DNA of 39,365 bases, taken from positions 1 through 39,365 of the forward strand of contig CALMSP010000317.1 in assembly GCA_937872405.1 (NCBI GenBank), read 5' to 3'. Below, one piece after another: positions 7,254 to 15,826 of this stretch (position 1 is the stretch's first letter; every line of letters starts with the position of its first letter). The DNA is from an uncultured Saprospiraceae bacterium. GTDB taxonomy: Bacteria > Bacteroidota > Bacteroidia > Chitinophagales > Saprospiraceae. Position numbers and translations under genes: made by a program. Under the pieces are notes generated by a model. The model saw only the letters and a program-made list of their open reading frames with translations, was not told the origin of the DNA and did no database searches.

Positions 7254-8510
7254 ATGATCAAGGCAAATAACCCGAAGCTGCGCTCCTGGGTGTCGGTGCC
7301 CGAAGGCAGTGATTTTCCTATACAGAACCTACCTTTTGGGATTTTCAAAACGCCGGGGCTGTCGCCTCGTATGGGGGTTGCCATTGGCGAGCAAGTAGCT
7401 GATTTGCAAGTACTCGCCGAGCATGGTTTTTTTGATGATTTAAACATAGATCGCAGCATCTTTGCACGCCCGTTTCTCAATGATTTTATCGCTTTGGGCA
7501 AAGCCAAAACCAGCGCCGTGCGCTACCGCATATCTCAAATATTAGACAATGACCTTGAAGCCTGGGACGCCAGCGAGTTGGCGCCGTTTTTTCTGCACCG
7601 CCAAGCGGATGTGCAGATGCTGCTACCTGTAAAAGTAGGTGACTACACCGATTTTTACTCCAGCATAGAGCATGCTTCCAACGTGGGGGCTATGTTCCGC
7701 GACCCAGCTAATCCGCTTTTGCCCAACTGGCGCCACCTGCCGGTAGCATATCATGGTCGGGCTTCCTCTATTGTGGTGTCTCACACACCAATCCGCCGGC
7801 CCCAAGGACAAACCTTGCCTTCTGGCGCTACGCAACCTGTATTTGGGCCCACCCAAGAACTCGATTTTGAATTGGAAGTAGCCTTCATTATTGGCAAACC
7901 CACTAATTTAGGGCAGCAAATCCCTACAGCAGAAGCCGAAGATTATATTTTCGGTTTAGTGCTATTCAATGATTGGTCAGCTCGTGATATCCAACGTTGG
8001 GAATACCAACCGCTTGGGCCTTTCCTTAGTAAAAATTTTGCTTCTACTATTTCTCCCTGGATTGTTACGCTGGAAGCCTTAGAGCCATTCCGAACAGCGC
8101 CCCCTAAGCAAACACTGGGAGTATTGCCCTATTTACAATACGAAGGCAAAAAGAGTTTCGATATACACTTGGAAGTTGCTTTGCAAGGGCAGGTTATTTG
8201 TCGCTCTAATTTCAAACATTTATATTGGAATATGAGCCAACAATTGGCACATCATACCATAACGGGTTGTAATATGAATATCGGCGATATGCTCGCATCA
8301 GGAACTATCAGCGGTACAAAGCCCGATAGCTACGGCTCTATGCTGGAACTAAGCTGGCGCGGCACGAAGCCTATTGCCCTGAGCAATGGCTCTACGCGCT
8401 ATTTTTTGGCAGATCATGATGTGGTGACACTACGTGGTTGGTGTGCGACAAAAGAACGGCGCATTGGCTTTGGAGAAGCAACCGGTGTAATATTGCCCGC
8501 AGAAAACTAA
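7254..8510 (+). CDS. fahA: Fumarylacetoacetase
   Basis: At 418 aa this is the size of class I fumarylacetoacetases, which hydrolyse 4-fumarylacetoacetate to fumarate and acetoacetate in the last step of tyrosine and phenylalanine breakdown. The N-terminal SH3-like part contains LPFGIFKTP. The catalytic FAH fold has DFYSSIEHASNVG with the His-Asp/Glu region, LPVAYHGRASSIVVS, LDFELEVAFIIGK with metal-binding acidic residues, and LFNDWSARDIQRWEYQPLG followed by FLSKNF. Late GDMLASGTISG is also characteristic. Homogentisate dioxygenase and 4-HPPD genes are not adjacent. A GT2 gene starts 59 bp after the stop. Confidence 0.95.
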   Translation: MIKANNPKLRSWVSVPEGSDFPIQNLPFGIFKTPGLSPRMGVAIGEQVADLQVLAEHGFFDDLNIDRSIFARPFLNDFIALGKAKTSAVRYRISQILDNDLEAWDASELAPFFLHRQADVQMLLPVKVGDYTDFYSSIEHASNVGAMFRDPANPLLPNWRHLPVAYHGRASSIVVSHTPIRRPQGQTLPSGATQPVFGPTQELDFELEVAFIIGKPTNLGQQIPTAEAEDYIFGLVLFNDWSARDIQRWEYQPLGPFLSKNFASTISPWIVTLEALEPFRTAPPKQTLGVLPYLQYEGKKSFDIHLEVALQGQVICRSNFKHLYWNMSQQLAHHTITGCNMNIGDMLASGTISGTKPDSYGSMLELSWRGTKPIALSNGSTRYFLADHDVVTLRGWCATKERRIGFGEATGVILPAEN

Positions 8511-8569
8511 ATAAAAATTACAGTTGTTTACTTTTTATCAAAAATTTGCGTAGGATTTTAATAGGCATC

Positions 8570-9517
8570 ATGCAAAAAATAGATATTTCTATCGTCATTC
8601 CATTGTATAATGAAGCAGAATCGCTACCCGAACTCGAGACTTGGATTAGGCAAGTTATGGAGCTGCAGGGGGTTAGCTACGAAATTATTATGATAGACGA
8701 CGGAAGCCGCGACCAATCGTGGCAGGTGCTTGAGCAATTAGCTGCACAAAATCCGAATATACGCGGCATCAAATTTCGTCGTAATTATGGCAAATCTGCC
8801 GCGCTCAACGTCGGTTTCCAGGCGGTCCGGGGCAATGTGGTTATTACAATGGACGCCGATTTGCAAGATAGCCCCGACGAAGTGCCCGAGTTGTATCGTA
8901 TGATTGTGGAGGAAGGGTTCGATCTGGTATCCGGTTGGAAAAAAAAGCGCTACGATCCAGTATTTACTAAGAATTTACCCAGCAAATTTTTCAATTGGAC
9001 GGCACGCCGCATGACCGGCATCAAATTACACGATTTCAACTGCGGCCTCAAAGCCTACAAGAATAGCGTTGTGAAAAGCATTGAAGTGTATGGCGATATG
9101 CACCGCTACATTCCCGTATTGGTGAAATGGGCCGGCTTCAAAAATATTGGCGAAAAAGTCGTGCAACATCAAGAGCGCAAGTACGGCGTTACAAAGTTTG
9201 GCATCGAGCGTTTCATTCGTGGCCCGCTCGATTTGCTCACCGTTATTTTTATTTCCAAATTTGGCAAGCGCCCTATGCACCTCTTTGGTATGCTGGGAGT
9301 TATATCATTTCTCTTGGGCTTTGTTATTTTAGTTTATCTCAGCATTGTTAAGTTAGCTTATCAGACTTACGGCATCACAGATCGCCCGCTGTTCTACCTT
9401 GGAATATTGGCGTTCATCACCGGCACACAGTTGTTTGTCACTGGTTTTTTGGCAGAACTCATCACGCGCAACGCTACGGATCGGAATATGTATCTGATTG
9501 AAAAAGAGTTAAATTGA
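8570..9517 (+). CDS. GT2 glycosyltransferase, dolichyl/undecaprenyl-phosphate mannosyltransferase-like
   Basis: The 315-aa reading starts at ATG 8570; the frame stays open upstream into fahA, but MQKIDISIVIPLYNEAESLP is the standard N-terminus. The GT-A domain (about 1-230) has the nucleotide-sugar DxD in TMDADLQDSPDE and FRRNYGKSAALNVGF. Two C-terminal membrane helices follow, with FGMLGVISFLLGFVILVYLS near residue 240 and LGILAFITGTQLFVTGFLAEL near 280, as in DPM1/GtrB-type enzymes that load a sugar onto a polyprenyl phosphate at the inner membrane. It opens a four-gene cluster, and the next gene begins 59 bases after its stop. Confidence 0.9.
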   Translation: MQKIDISIVIPLYNEAESLPELETWIRQVMELQGVSYEIIMIDDGSRDQSWQVLEQLAAQNPNIRGIKFRRNYGKSAALNVGFQAVRGNVVITMDADLQDSPDEVPELYRMIVEEGFDLVSGWKKKRYDPVFTKNLPSKFFNWTARRMTGIKLHDFNCGLKAYKNSVVKSIEVYGDMHRYIPVLVKWAGFKNIGEKVVQHQERKYGVTKFGIERFIRGPLDLLTVIFISKFGKRPMHLFGMLGVISFLLGFVILVYLSIVKLAYQTYGITDRPLFYLGILAFITGTQLFVTGFLAELITRNATDRNMYLIEKELN

Positions 9518-9576
9518 CCTTCTGGCGCAACCCCTCAGAGCAAAAGCGCATCTGTAAAGGAAAAATCAGCAATATC

Positions 9577-10527
9577 ATGAAAAAAATGCTATTTTGTTCC
9601 ATGCTTTTTTGCAGTGCTGCACTCATTGCGCAAGCGCAGGACTATGCCGAATGGATACAACATGCGGAAAAACATTACCGGGCTAAGGATTACCGGGCCT
9701 CGGCGGAAGCCTATGTCGAAGCCTTTAAAGCCAATGATGGCAAAGGTTTTATTAATGATCGTTATAATGCTGCTTGCTCTTGGGCGCTGGCGGGCAACAC
9801 AGATTCGGCCTTTGTACAATTGATTAAAATTTCTGAAGGCGGTTATTATACAAATTATAACCATTTGATACAAGATGAAGATTTATATGTACTACATAAT
9901 GATCCGCGCTGGCAACAAGTAAAAGACTGGGTGCTAAGCAATAAAGAAAAAGAGGAGGCCAATCTTAACAAACCATTGGCGAATGAACTGAATACCATTT
10001 ATGACGAGGATCAGCTATACCGACGCATGATTGATAGTGTTGATCAACAGTATGGCTGGGAGTCGGAGGAAATGAAGACGCTATGGGCCAAGATAGCCGA
10101 AGTAGATGCCGTGAATCTGCAAAAAGTAAAAGCCATTCTCGACGAATACGGCTGGTTAGGCTCAGATGTGGTAGGCGGCAAAGGCGCTATGGCTTTATTT
10201 TTGGTGATACAACATGCTGATTTAGAGGTGCAAATACATTATTTGCCTATGATGCGCGAAGCGGCCAAGGCTGGCAAAGCACAACCCAACCATCTGGCGA
10301 TGCTCGAAGACCGCGTAGCAATGCGCCAAGGAAATAAACAGATATATGGCAGCCAAGTGACGCGCAATCAGGAAACCGGAAAATGGGAAGTAGCGCCTAT
10401 CAGGGATCCACTGCAAGTGGACGCCCGGCGCGCGGAAGTAGGCCTGGGCCCTTTAGCTGACTATTTGAAACGCTGGGAAATAGAATGGGATTCTGTAGCG
10501 CACGAAAAAGCGCATGGCAATAAATAA
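9577..10527 (+). CDS. Exported DUF6624 protein
   Basis: The 316-aa reading starts at ATG 9577; the frame extends to a TTG overlapping the previous stop, but the signal peptide MKKMLFCSMLFCSAALIAQA fixes the start. Residues 22-110 look like a TPR-type helical region (HYRAKDYRASAEAYVEAF, YNAACSWALAGNTDSAFVQL). The C-terminal half matches DUF6624: GWLGSDVVGGKGAMALFLV, then IQHADLEVQIHYLPMM, LEDRVAMRQGNKQIYGSQ and RRAEVGLGPLADYL. The function of DUF6624 is not known. The stop codon is immediately followed by the ATG of the GT4 gene, so co-expression with glycosyltransferases is likely. Confidence 0.85.
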   Translation: MKKMLFCSMLFCSAALIAQAQDYAEWIQHAEKHYRAKDYRASAEAYVEAFKANDGKGFINDRYNAACSWALAGNTDSAFVQLIKISEGGYYTNYNHLIQDEDLYVLHNDPRWQQVKDWVLSNKEKEEANLNKPLANELNTIYDEDQLYRRMIDSVDQQYGWESEEMKTLWAKIAEVDAVNLQKVKAILDEYGWLGSDVVGGKGAMALFLVIQHADLEVQIHYLPMMREAAKAGKAQPNHLAMLEDRVAMRQGNKQIYGSQVTRNQETGKWEVAPIRDPLQVDARRAEVGLGPLADYLKRWEIEWDSVAHEKAHGNK

Positions 10528-11682
10528 ATGATTAACAGAAAAAAAATTATCCTTCTTTCCCCGGCGCATCCGCTGCGAGGGGGCATTGCTGCATTATCTG
10601 AGCGATTGGCGCAAGAACTTCAACATGCAGATAATGAAGTAACTATATATTCATTCAGTTTACAATATCCATCGTGGTTATTTCCAGGTAAGACCCAATA
10701 CACAGATGATCCGGCGCCAGAAGGTTTGAATATCCGCACCTTGATCCATTCTATTAACCCTATCAACTGGTGGCAAATGGGTGCGTTGATTCATCGCCAA
10801 CGCCCAGATGTACTACTCATCCGCTACTGGCTGCCGTTTATGGCGCCATGCCTCGGTACGATTGCTCGCCTGGCTAAAAAGAATTGCTACACAAAAGTTA
10901 TTACAATCGCGGATAATATACTGCCGCACGAACGCCGCCCTGGTGACCGGCTATTTACACGTTATTTAGTGCGCGCTTCGGATGCTTTCGTGGTGATGTC
11001 GCGTTCGGTAGCAACTGATTTACAGCAATTTACAAATTCAAAGCTTGTAGCATACACCCCTCATCCGATATACGATAATTATGGCGAACCCGTAGAACAG
11101 GAAGCAGCTAAGGCGTTTTTAAAATTATCACAAAACACTAAATATTTACTATTTTTTGGTTTTATACGGCATTATAAAGGGCTGGATTTATTGCTGCAAG
11201 CTATGTCGGACGAGCGCATTCGCCAGCTAAATGTAAAATTATTAGTCGCCGGTGAATTTTATGAAAATGCAGCTACTTATCATCAATTGATCGAAGATTA
11301 TCATTTACGCCAGCAAGTAATTTTGCATACCTATTTTATACCGAATGAGCGCGTAAAATATTATTTTGGCGCGGCGGATTTGGTGGTGCAGCCTTATCGC
11401 TCGGCTACCCAAAGCGGCATTTCACAAATTGCATATCATTTTGAAAAGCCCATGGTCGTGACCAATGTAGGCGGGCTGCCGGAAATAGTGGCGCACGGTA
11501 AATCGGGTTATGTGGTGGAGGTACAAGCAAGCGCTATCGCCGAAGCGATCGTTGATTTTTTTAGCCATGCCAACAGAGCAGATGAACTCCAAGCGGGCGT
11601 GCGCGCAGGCAAAAAGCAATTTGATTGGTCGAATATGATACAAGTTATTTCTGATTTGTATAAAAAACTAAATAATGACTAA
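10528..11682 (+). CDS. GT4-family glycosyltransferase
   Basis: This 384-aa GT-B fold protein opens with KIILLSPAHPLRGGIAALSE, the Gly-rich loop of GT4 enzymes. The C-terminal Rossmann half contains YLLFFGFIRHYKGLDLLLQA near residue 207 and the nucleotide-sugar-binding tail VVTNVGGLPEIVAHGKSGYV with the conserved Glu. Such enzymes add sugars to lipid carriers or polysaccharides on the cytosolic face of the inner membrane. Donor and acceptor are unknown. The ATG directly abuts the previous stop, and the last 8 bases overlap the next gene, which indicates translational coupling. Confidence 0.9.
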   Translation: MINRKKIILLSPAHPLRGGIAALSERLAQELQHADNEVTIYSFSLQYPSWLFPGKTQYTDDPAPEGLNIRTLIHSINPINWWQMGALIHRQRPDVLLIRYWLPFMAPCLGTIARLAKKNCYTKVITIADNILPHERRPGDRLFTRYLVRASDAFVVMSRSVATDLQQFTNSKLVAYTPHPIYDNYGEPVEQEAAKAFLKLSQNTKYLLFFGFIRHYKGLDLLLQAMSDERIRQLNVKLLVAGEFYENAATYHQLIEDYHLRQQVILHTYFIPNERVKYYFGAADLVVQPYRSATQSGISQIAYHFEKPMVVTNVGGLPEIVAHGKSGYVVEVQASAIAEAIVDFFSHANRADELQAGVRAGKKQFDWSNMIQVISDLYKKLNND

Positions 11683-12193
11683 GCGCTCGGAAAAAAACGC
11701 CTCTGTAGAAATACAGATAGACAATGATGTGATGCTCCGGGCGTCTGCTATCGGTGCTGTGCTGATGGGATTATTATTGGCGGCGCTGCACTTGTTATTC
11801 CCTAAACTATTGGGAACCAGTCAATTATCGAAGGCCTTTCAAACCGGATTACAACTGCTGTTGATCTGGCTGGTCATCACCAGTACGATTCGCAGCATTC
11901 ATCATATCCGAGTGTATATACCAAGCTGGAAACTGCTATTAGCAGGCTGCCTTACGGCAGTGGCAGGACCCATCGTCCAAGAACTGGTGCTGCGCATTGC
12001 AAGACAGCTTTTTACGTTGGCAATTCTTACAGAATATAATTCTAAGGGCTTATGGTTTTTTGGCGGATTAGGCTTACTTGCAGCAGCCATCGCTACCATT
12101 CGTTTGCGGATTAAGAATCGCGCGCTTGGCAATATGATGGAACTGGCATTGATTGCACTTGTTGCGTTTTTGTTTTTTTATTATACAAAGTAA
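11675..12193 (+). CDS. Small membrane protein of the glycosyltransferase cluster
   Basis: This 172-aa protein has four predicted helices: AIGAVLMGLLLAALHLLF, TGLQLLLIWLVITSTI, LLLAGCLTAVAGPIVQELVL and a C-terminal pair around LWFFGGLGLLAAAIATI and ELALIALVAFLFFYY. The N-terminal 25 residues are polar and cytosolic-looking. I do not recognise a family. It is not clearly GtrA or a flippase. Its ATG overlaps the GT4 gene end by eight bases, so it belongs to the same transcript and may assist export or anchoring of the glycan enzymes. Confidence 0.75.
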   Translation: MTKRSEKNASVEIQIDNDVMLRASAIGAVLMGLLLAALHLLFPKLLGTSQLSKAFQTGLQLLLIWLVITSTIRSIHHIRVYIPSWKLLLAGCLTAVAGPIVQELVLRIARQLFTLAILTEYNSKGLWFFGGLGLLAAAIATIRLRIKNRALGNMMELALIALVAFLFFYYTK

Positions 12194-12343
12194 ATAAATA
12201 AAGTTCCACTGCTGGTGTGTGAAGAATTGCAAATACTTAGCTAAATTGCTGATAATTAAGCTGTTGAGTTAGAAATAATCATTTTTTTAATTATAAGCTG
12301 TTAATAAAATTTTTATCATCATATTTATCTGTCCACTTATACC

Positions 12344-12922
12344 ATGAATCCTCGTATCCAGGAAATGATCCTTCAAAGTATTGTCACAAAGCAAGCGGTG
12401 CTGAATGACGTCGTATTATTAGAAACGGTGCAGCAGGTGGTGGACACTTGCGTGGCTTGTTTTCAAGGGAGCGGAAAAATATTATTTTGCGGCAACGGTG
12501 GCAGCGCGGCTGATGCCCAGCACTTAGCAGCGGAGTTATCGGGGCGGTTTTATAAAGACCGAGCGCCTTTGTTTGCGGAGGCTTTGCATGTAAATAGCAG
12601 TTTTGTAACGGCCGTGGCCAATGATTACAGCTACGAAGAAGTGTATGCACGCATGATTCGGGCAGCCGGACGCCCCGGTGATGTGTTGTTTGCGCTTTCT
12701 ACATCGGGTAATTCACCAAATATTATTCGGGCAGTAATAGATGCCCAACAAGTTGGAATGATGGTGGTCGGTATGACTGGCGAAACCGGTGGAAAGCTCC
12801 GTCAATACTGCCATTTGCTGCTCCATGTACCCTCTCGCGACACGCCGCGCATACAAGAATGCCATATGATGTTAGGGCATTTGATTTGCGAATTGATTGA
12901 AAGTACTATTTTTCCTTCTTAA
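12344..12922 (+). CDS. gmhA: Sedoheptulose-7-phosphate isomerase (GmhA)
   Basis: This 192-aa single SIS-domain protein has the GmhA length. The sugar-phosphate-binding loops are GKILFCGNGGSAADAQHLA at about residues 44-62 and LFALSTSGNSPNIIRA at about 110-125. VTAVANDYSYEEVY is typical, and the late RIQECHMMLGHLICE supplies the Gln and His metal ligands. It converts sedoheptulose 7-phosphate to D-glycero-D-manno-heptose 7-phosphate, the first step of heptose synthesis for lipopolysaccharide. A likely gmhB lies at the end of the window. It follows the glycosyltransferase cluster after 150 bp of AT-rich spacer without an obvious promoter. Confidence 0.92.
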   Translation: MNPRIQEMILQSIVTKQAVLNDVVLLETVQQVVDTCVACFQGSGKILFCGNGGSAADAQHLAAELSGRFYKDRAPLFAEALHVNSSFVTAVANDYSYEEVYARMIRAAGRPGDVLFALSTSGNSPNIIRAVIDAQQVGMMVVGMTGETGGKLRQYCHLLLHVPSRDTPRIQECHMMLGHLICELIESTIFPS

Positions 12923-12956
12923 TCAACTACTTATATCAAATAAAACCTTTAATATA

Positions 12957-13844
12957 ATGAAAAATATTGCAGTAATTGGTGCCGGTACTATGGGTAATGG
13001 CATTGCGCACCTGTTTGCGATGAAAGGCTTCCAAGTTTCATTAGTGGACGTATCGGAGGCGGCCCTGCAAAAAGGCTTGCAAACCATCGGCGTGAACCTG
13101 GATCGAATGATCAAAAAAGAATTGCTGACGGAAGCAGATAAAACGGCTACATTAGCCCAAATCACTACGTTTAGCGCCATTTCGGAAGGTGTAGCCAGCG
13201 CAAATTTGGTCGTAGAAGCAGCAACAGAACATGTGAATCTGAAGTTGGATATTTTTAGGCAATTGGAACAACACGCGCCCACAGCGGCCGTCTTGGCGAG
13301 CAATACGTCTTCTATTTCTATCACAAAAATTGCTGCCGCAACCCGCCGCCCAGAACAGGTAATTGGGATGCATTTTATGAATCCCGTACCTGTAATGAAG
13401 CTGGTGGAAGTGATTCGTGGTTATTCTACGAGCGACGAGGTAACGCGAACCGTTTTTGACCTTTCCGTGCAGTTGGGCAAAACGCCTGTAGAAGTTAATG
13501 ATTATCCGGGGTTTGTTGCCAATCGCATTTTGATGCCCATGATCAATGAAGCGATTTATGCGCTGTATGAAGGCGTAGCGGAGGTATCGGCGATTGATAC
13601 GGTGATGAAACTTGGTATGGCGCACCCTATGGGGCCGCTACAGCTGGCAGATTTTATAGGGTTGGACGTTTGTTTGTCTATTTTAAATGTATTGTACGAA
13701 GGTTTTGGAAATCCCAAATACGCGCCGTGCCCGCTTTTAGTAAATATGGTGATGGCTGGCAAGCTCGGCGCGAAGTCGGGTGAAGGTTTTTATGAATATG
13801 TACCTGGTTCGAAGGAATTGGTTCCAGCGTCGCGTTTTCGTTAA
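12957..13844 (+). CDS. hbd: 3-hydroxybutyryl-CoA (3-hydroxyacyl-CoA) dehydrogenase
   Basis: The 295-aa reading starts at ATG 12957, because the frame upstream merely overlaps gmhA. The NAD-binding Rossmann start is AVIGAGTMGNGIAHLFA. The substrate region has LASNTSSISITKIAA and MHFMNPVPVMKLVEVIRG with the catalytic His-Glu pair. The C-terminal helical domain contains DYPGFVANRILMPMINEA and HPMGPLQLADFIGLD. It oxidises 3-hydroxyacyl-CoA with NAD or runs in reverse in butyrate-type pathways. It is a single-function enzyme without a fused crotonase. The gene lies 34 bp after gmhA and is convergent with ndh over a hairpin. Confidence 0.93.
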   Translation: MKNIAVIGAGTMGNGIAHLFAMKGFQVSLVDVSEAALQKGLQTIGVNLDRMIKKELLTEADKTATLAQITTFSAISEGVASANLVVEAATEHVNLKLDIFRQLEQHAPTAAVLASNTSSISITKIAAATRRPEQVIGMHFMNPVPVMKLVEVIRGYSTSDEVTRTVFDLSVQLGKTPVEVNDYPGFVANRILMPMINEAIYALYEGVAEVSAIDTVMKLGMAHPMGPLQLADFIGLDVCLSILNVLYEGFGNPKYAPCPLLVNMVMAGKLGAKSGEGFYEYVPGSKELVPASRFR

Positions 13845-13860
13845 AAATAATTGAATATCA

Positions 13861-13884
13861 GTAGTTTATGCATTAAAAAACTAC
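13861..13884. terminator. Hairpin between convergent hbd and ndh genes
   Basis: GTAGTTT and AAACTAC form a seven-base stem around a ten-base loop. The right arm overlaps the ndh stop codon. Neither side has a strong uninterrupted T run, so it would be at best a modest bidirectional terminator. Confidence 0.3.
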
Positions 13885-15197
13885 AAAATTTCCTTCGCGA
13901 GCGGCTGGCCTTCCTGAAGCCCTTTAGGCACTTTCGGGCGAATGATTAATCGTAGGGATTGGTCGTAAGTAGCATAATTCCAAACCCAGTTGATGAACAC
14001 AAACAGTTTGTTTTTTACGCCAAGCAGCGTGAATAGATGCACAAACATCCAAACAAACCAAGCAAAAGCCCCTTGAAATCGGATCAAAGGTAGGTCCACA
14101 ACTGCGAGGTGCCGCCCAATGGTTGCCATAGAGCCTTTGTCTTTATAAAAGAATTGTTTCATTGGCTTGCCCTGTACCAAACGTTTCAAGTTATTAGCGA
14201 GGTGTTGAGCATGCTGAATGGCTACTTGAGCAACTTGGGGCTGTCCTTTGGGCCAGTTTTCTTCCGTCATATAAGCAATGTCGCCAATAGCAAAAATATC
14301 CTGGAGTTTTTCTATCTGATTGTACCGATTTACATACAAACGTTTTCCAGGAGCAAAGACCTCGGCTGGCAGTCCATCTATTGTAGAGCCGATAACGCCG
14401 GCGGCCCAAATCACCTTATTAGCACGGAGTCGTTCGCCATGATTCGTAGTTACCCATTTGCCATCAAAATCTGTAACTAAAGTATTTAATTGCACCTTAA
14501 CATCCAGTGCCATTAGAAATTGGAGTGCTTTTGCGGAGGCTTGTTCTGACATGGTGTTCAGTACACGGGGCGCACCCTCTATGAGGTAAATGTCTATTTC
14601 TTGAATATTCAGTTCGGCAAAATCTTTGGGTAGCACGAAGCGCTTCATTTCGGCTAATGACCCAGCTACCTCTACGCCAGTGGGGCCACCACCTACCACA
14701 ACAATATCCAGCAGCCCCTGCCGTTCGTCATAGTCGGTAGTAGTAAGCGCTTTTTCATAATCATTTAAAATGCGGTTGCGTAAAAAAAGTGCTTCTGACA
14801 CACTTTTCATAGGTATGGCTTGCGCTGCTAATTGTTCATTACCGAAGAAATTGGTATCGGCGCCAATGGCAAGTACCAAATAATCATAGGACAAATCGCC
14901 AAGATTGGTATGAATCTTCTTCTGCAAGGGGTCAACTGTTTGTACTTCCGCCATGCGGATATACACATTGGAACGACGCTGGAATAACTTGCGCAACGGA
15001 AATACAATAGAACTTGGCTCCAGCCCTGACATTGCCACTTGATAAAACAATGGCTGGAACTGATGGTAGTTATTCTTATCAAGCAAAACAACCTGAAAGT
15101 CGGAGGTAGCCAATTGGCGCGCGAGTGTTAGCCCTCCAAAACCACTGCCAACAATCACTACACGCTTATGGTTGGTTTCGGGAATATTAATCGTCAT
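13881..15197 (-). CDS. ndh: Type II NADH:quinone oxidoreductase
   Basis: This 438-aa protein has the FAD-binding VVIVGSGFGGLTLARQLA near the N-terminus and the NADH-binding VVVGGGPTGVEVAGSLAEM near residue 166. IFAIGDIAYM (about 303-312) is the conserved second FAD contact. The C-terminus has hydrophobic/amphipathic segments (FAWFVWMFVHLFTLLG, FVFINWVWNY) that fit monotopic membrane attachment. NDH-2 moves electrons from NADH to quinone without pumping protons. The gene starts a minus-strand series and has its own upstream spacer of about 105 bp after the S4-protein gene. Confidence 0.93.
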   Translation of the reverse strand: MTINIPETNHKRVVIVGSGFGGLTLARQLATSDFQVVLLDKNNYHQFQPLFYQVAMSGLEPSSIVFPLRKLFQRRSNVYIRMAEVQTVDPLQKKIHTNLGDLSYDYLVLAIGADTNFFGNEQLAAQAIPMKSVSEALFLRNRILNDYEKALTTTDYDERQGLLDIVVVGGGPTGVEVAGSLAEMKRFVLPKDFAELNIQEIDIYLIEGAPRVLNTMSEQASAKALQFLMALDVKVQLNTLVTDFDGKWVTTNHGERLRANKVIWAAGVIGSTIDGLPAEVFAPGKRLYVNRYNQIEKLQDIFAIGDIAYMTEENWPKGQPQVAQVAIQHAQHLANNLKRLVQGKPMKQFFYKDKGSMATIGRHLAVVDLPLIRFQGAFAWFVWMFVHLFTLLGVKNKLFVFINWVWNYATYDQSLRLIIRPKVPKGLQEGQPLAKEIL

Positions 15198-15302
15198 GAT
15201 AAAGATTTACATTACATGACAGCATACTAACATAAATAGTTGATCGGAAATGCGATATTTCGACCAGTGTTTTTAATCGGTATGATGAAAGATCAGACTG
15301 CT

Positions 15303-15725
15303 CTAATCTTCCCCCCAATCATCAAAATCAAACCAGTCTTCTTTAAACTGGTCTATTTCTCGGCGTTCTTTTTTGGTGGGGCGGCCGGTGCCTTTATCGC
15401 GTTGTCCGACACTAGGTTTGCCTGCCAGAAACCAAGTTTGGTACTTATTTTTTTCTGCCTCTGGCGTCAGGTCTTCGTAGCAGGTAATAGCGATTGGGGC
15501 CCCCACGCGCTTTTGTATAAGCGCTACTACTTTGAACTGAAAATCGAAGCCGCTTTTGCGCACCGTAACCACTTCGCCTTGTCGCAAAAAATAAGAAGGT
15601 TTGACCGTTTCACCGTTGATGCGCACCTTCCCCCCCTTGCAGGCATCAGCAGCAATGGTACGGCTTTTAAAAATGCGCACACTCCAAAGCCATTTGTCCA
15701 CTCTTACTTTATCTGCTGCATTCAT
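15303..15725 (-). CDS. S4-domain RNA-binding protein, Hsp15-like
   Basis: The 140-aa reading starts at ATG 15725; an in-frame ATG at 15746 adds seven residues. The S4 domain is at the N-terminus: RVDKWLWSVRIFKSRTIAAD followed by GKVRINGETVKPSYFLRQGE. A basic linker and a strongly acidic tail (FKEDWFDFDDWGED) follow. HslR/Hsp15 proteins bind free 50S subunits carrying a stalled nascent chain with peptidyl-tRNA and help to recycle them. That role is likely but not proven here. Another possible translation-rescue protein is the AAA+/PCRF-like gene at 26840. Confidence 0.85.
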   Translation of the reverse strand: MNAADKVRVDKWLWSVRIFKSRTIAADACKGGKVRINGETVKPSYFLRQGEVVTVRKSGFDFQFKVVALIQKRVGAPIAITCYEDLTPEAEKNKYQTWFLAGKPSVGQRDKGTGRPTKKERREIDQFKEDWFDFDDWGED

Positions 15726-15826
15726 AAATGTTTGTTTTACAATCATTTACAATAAAACGACAAAGAGGACGAGATCGAAATCCCATCCTCTCTGTAGTGG
15801 CATGAAAAATAATTATAAGGTGAAAA

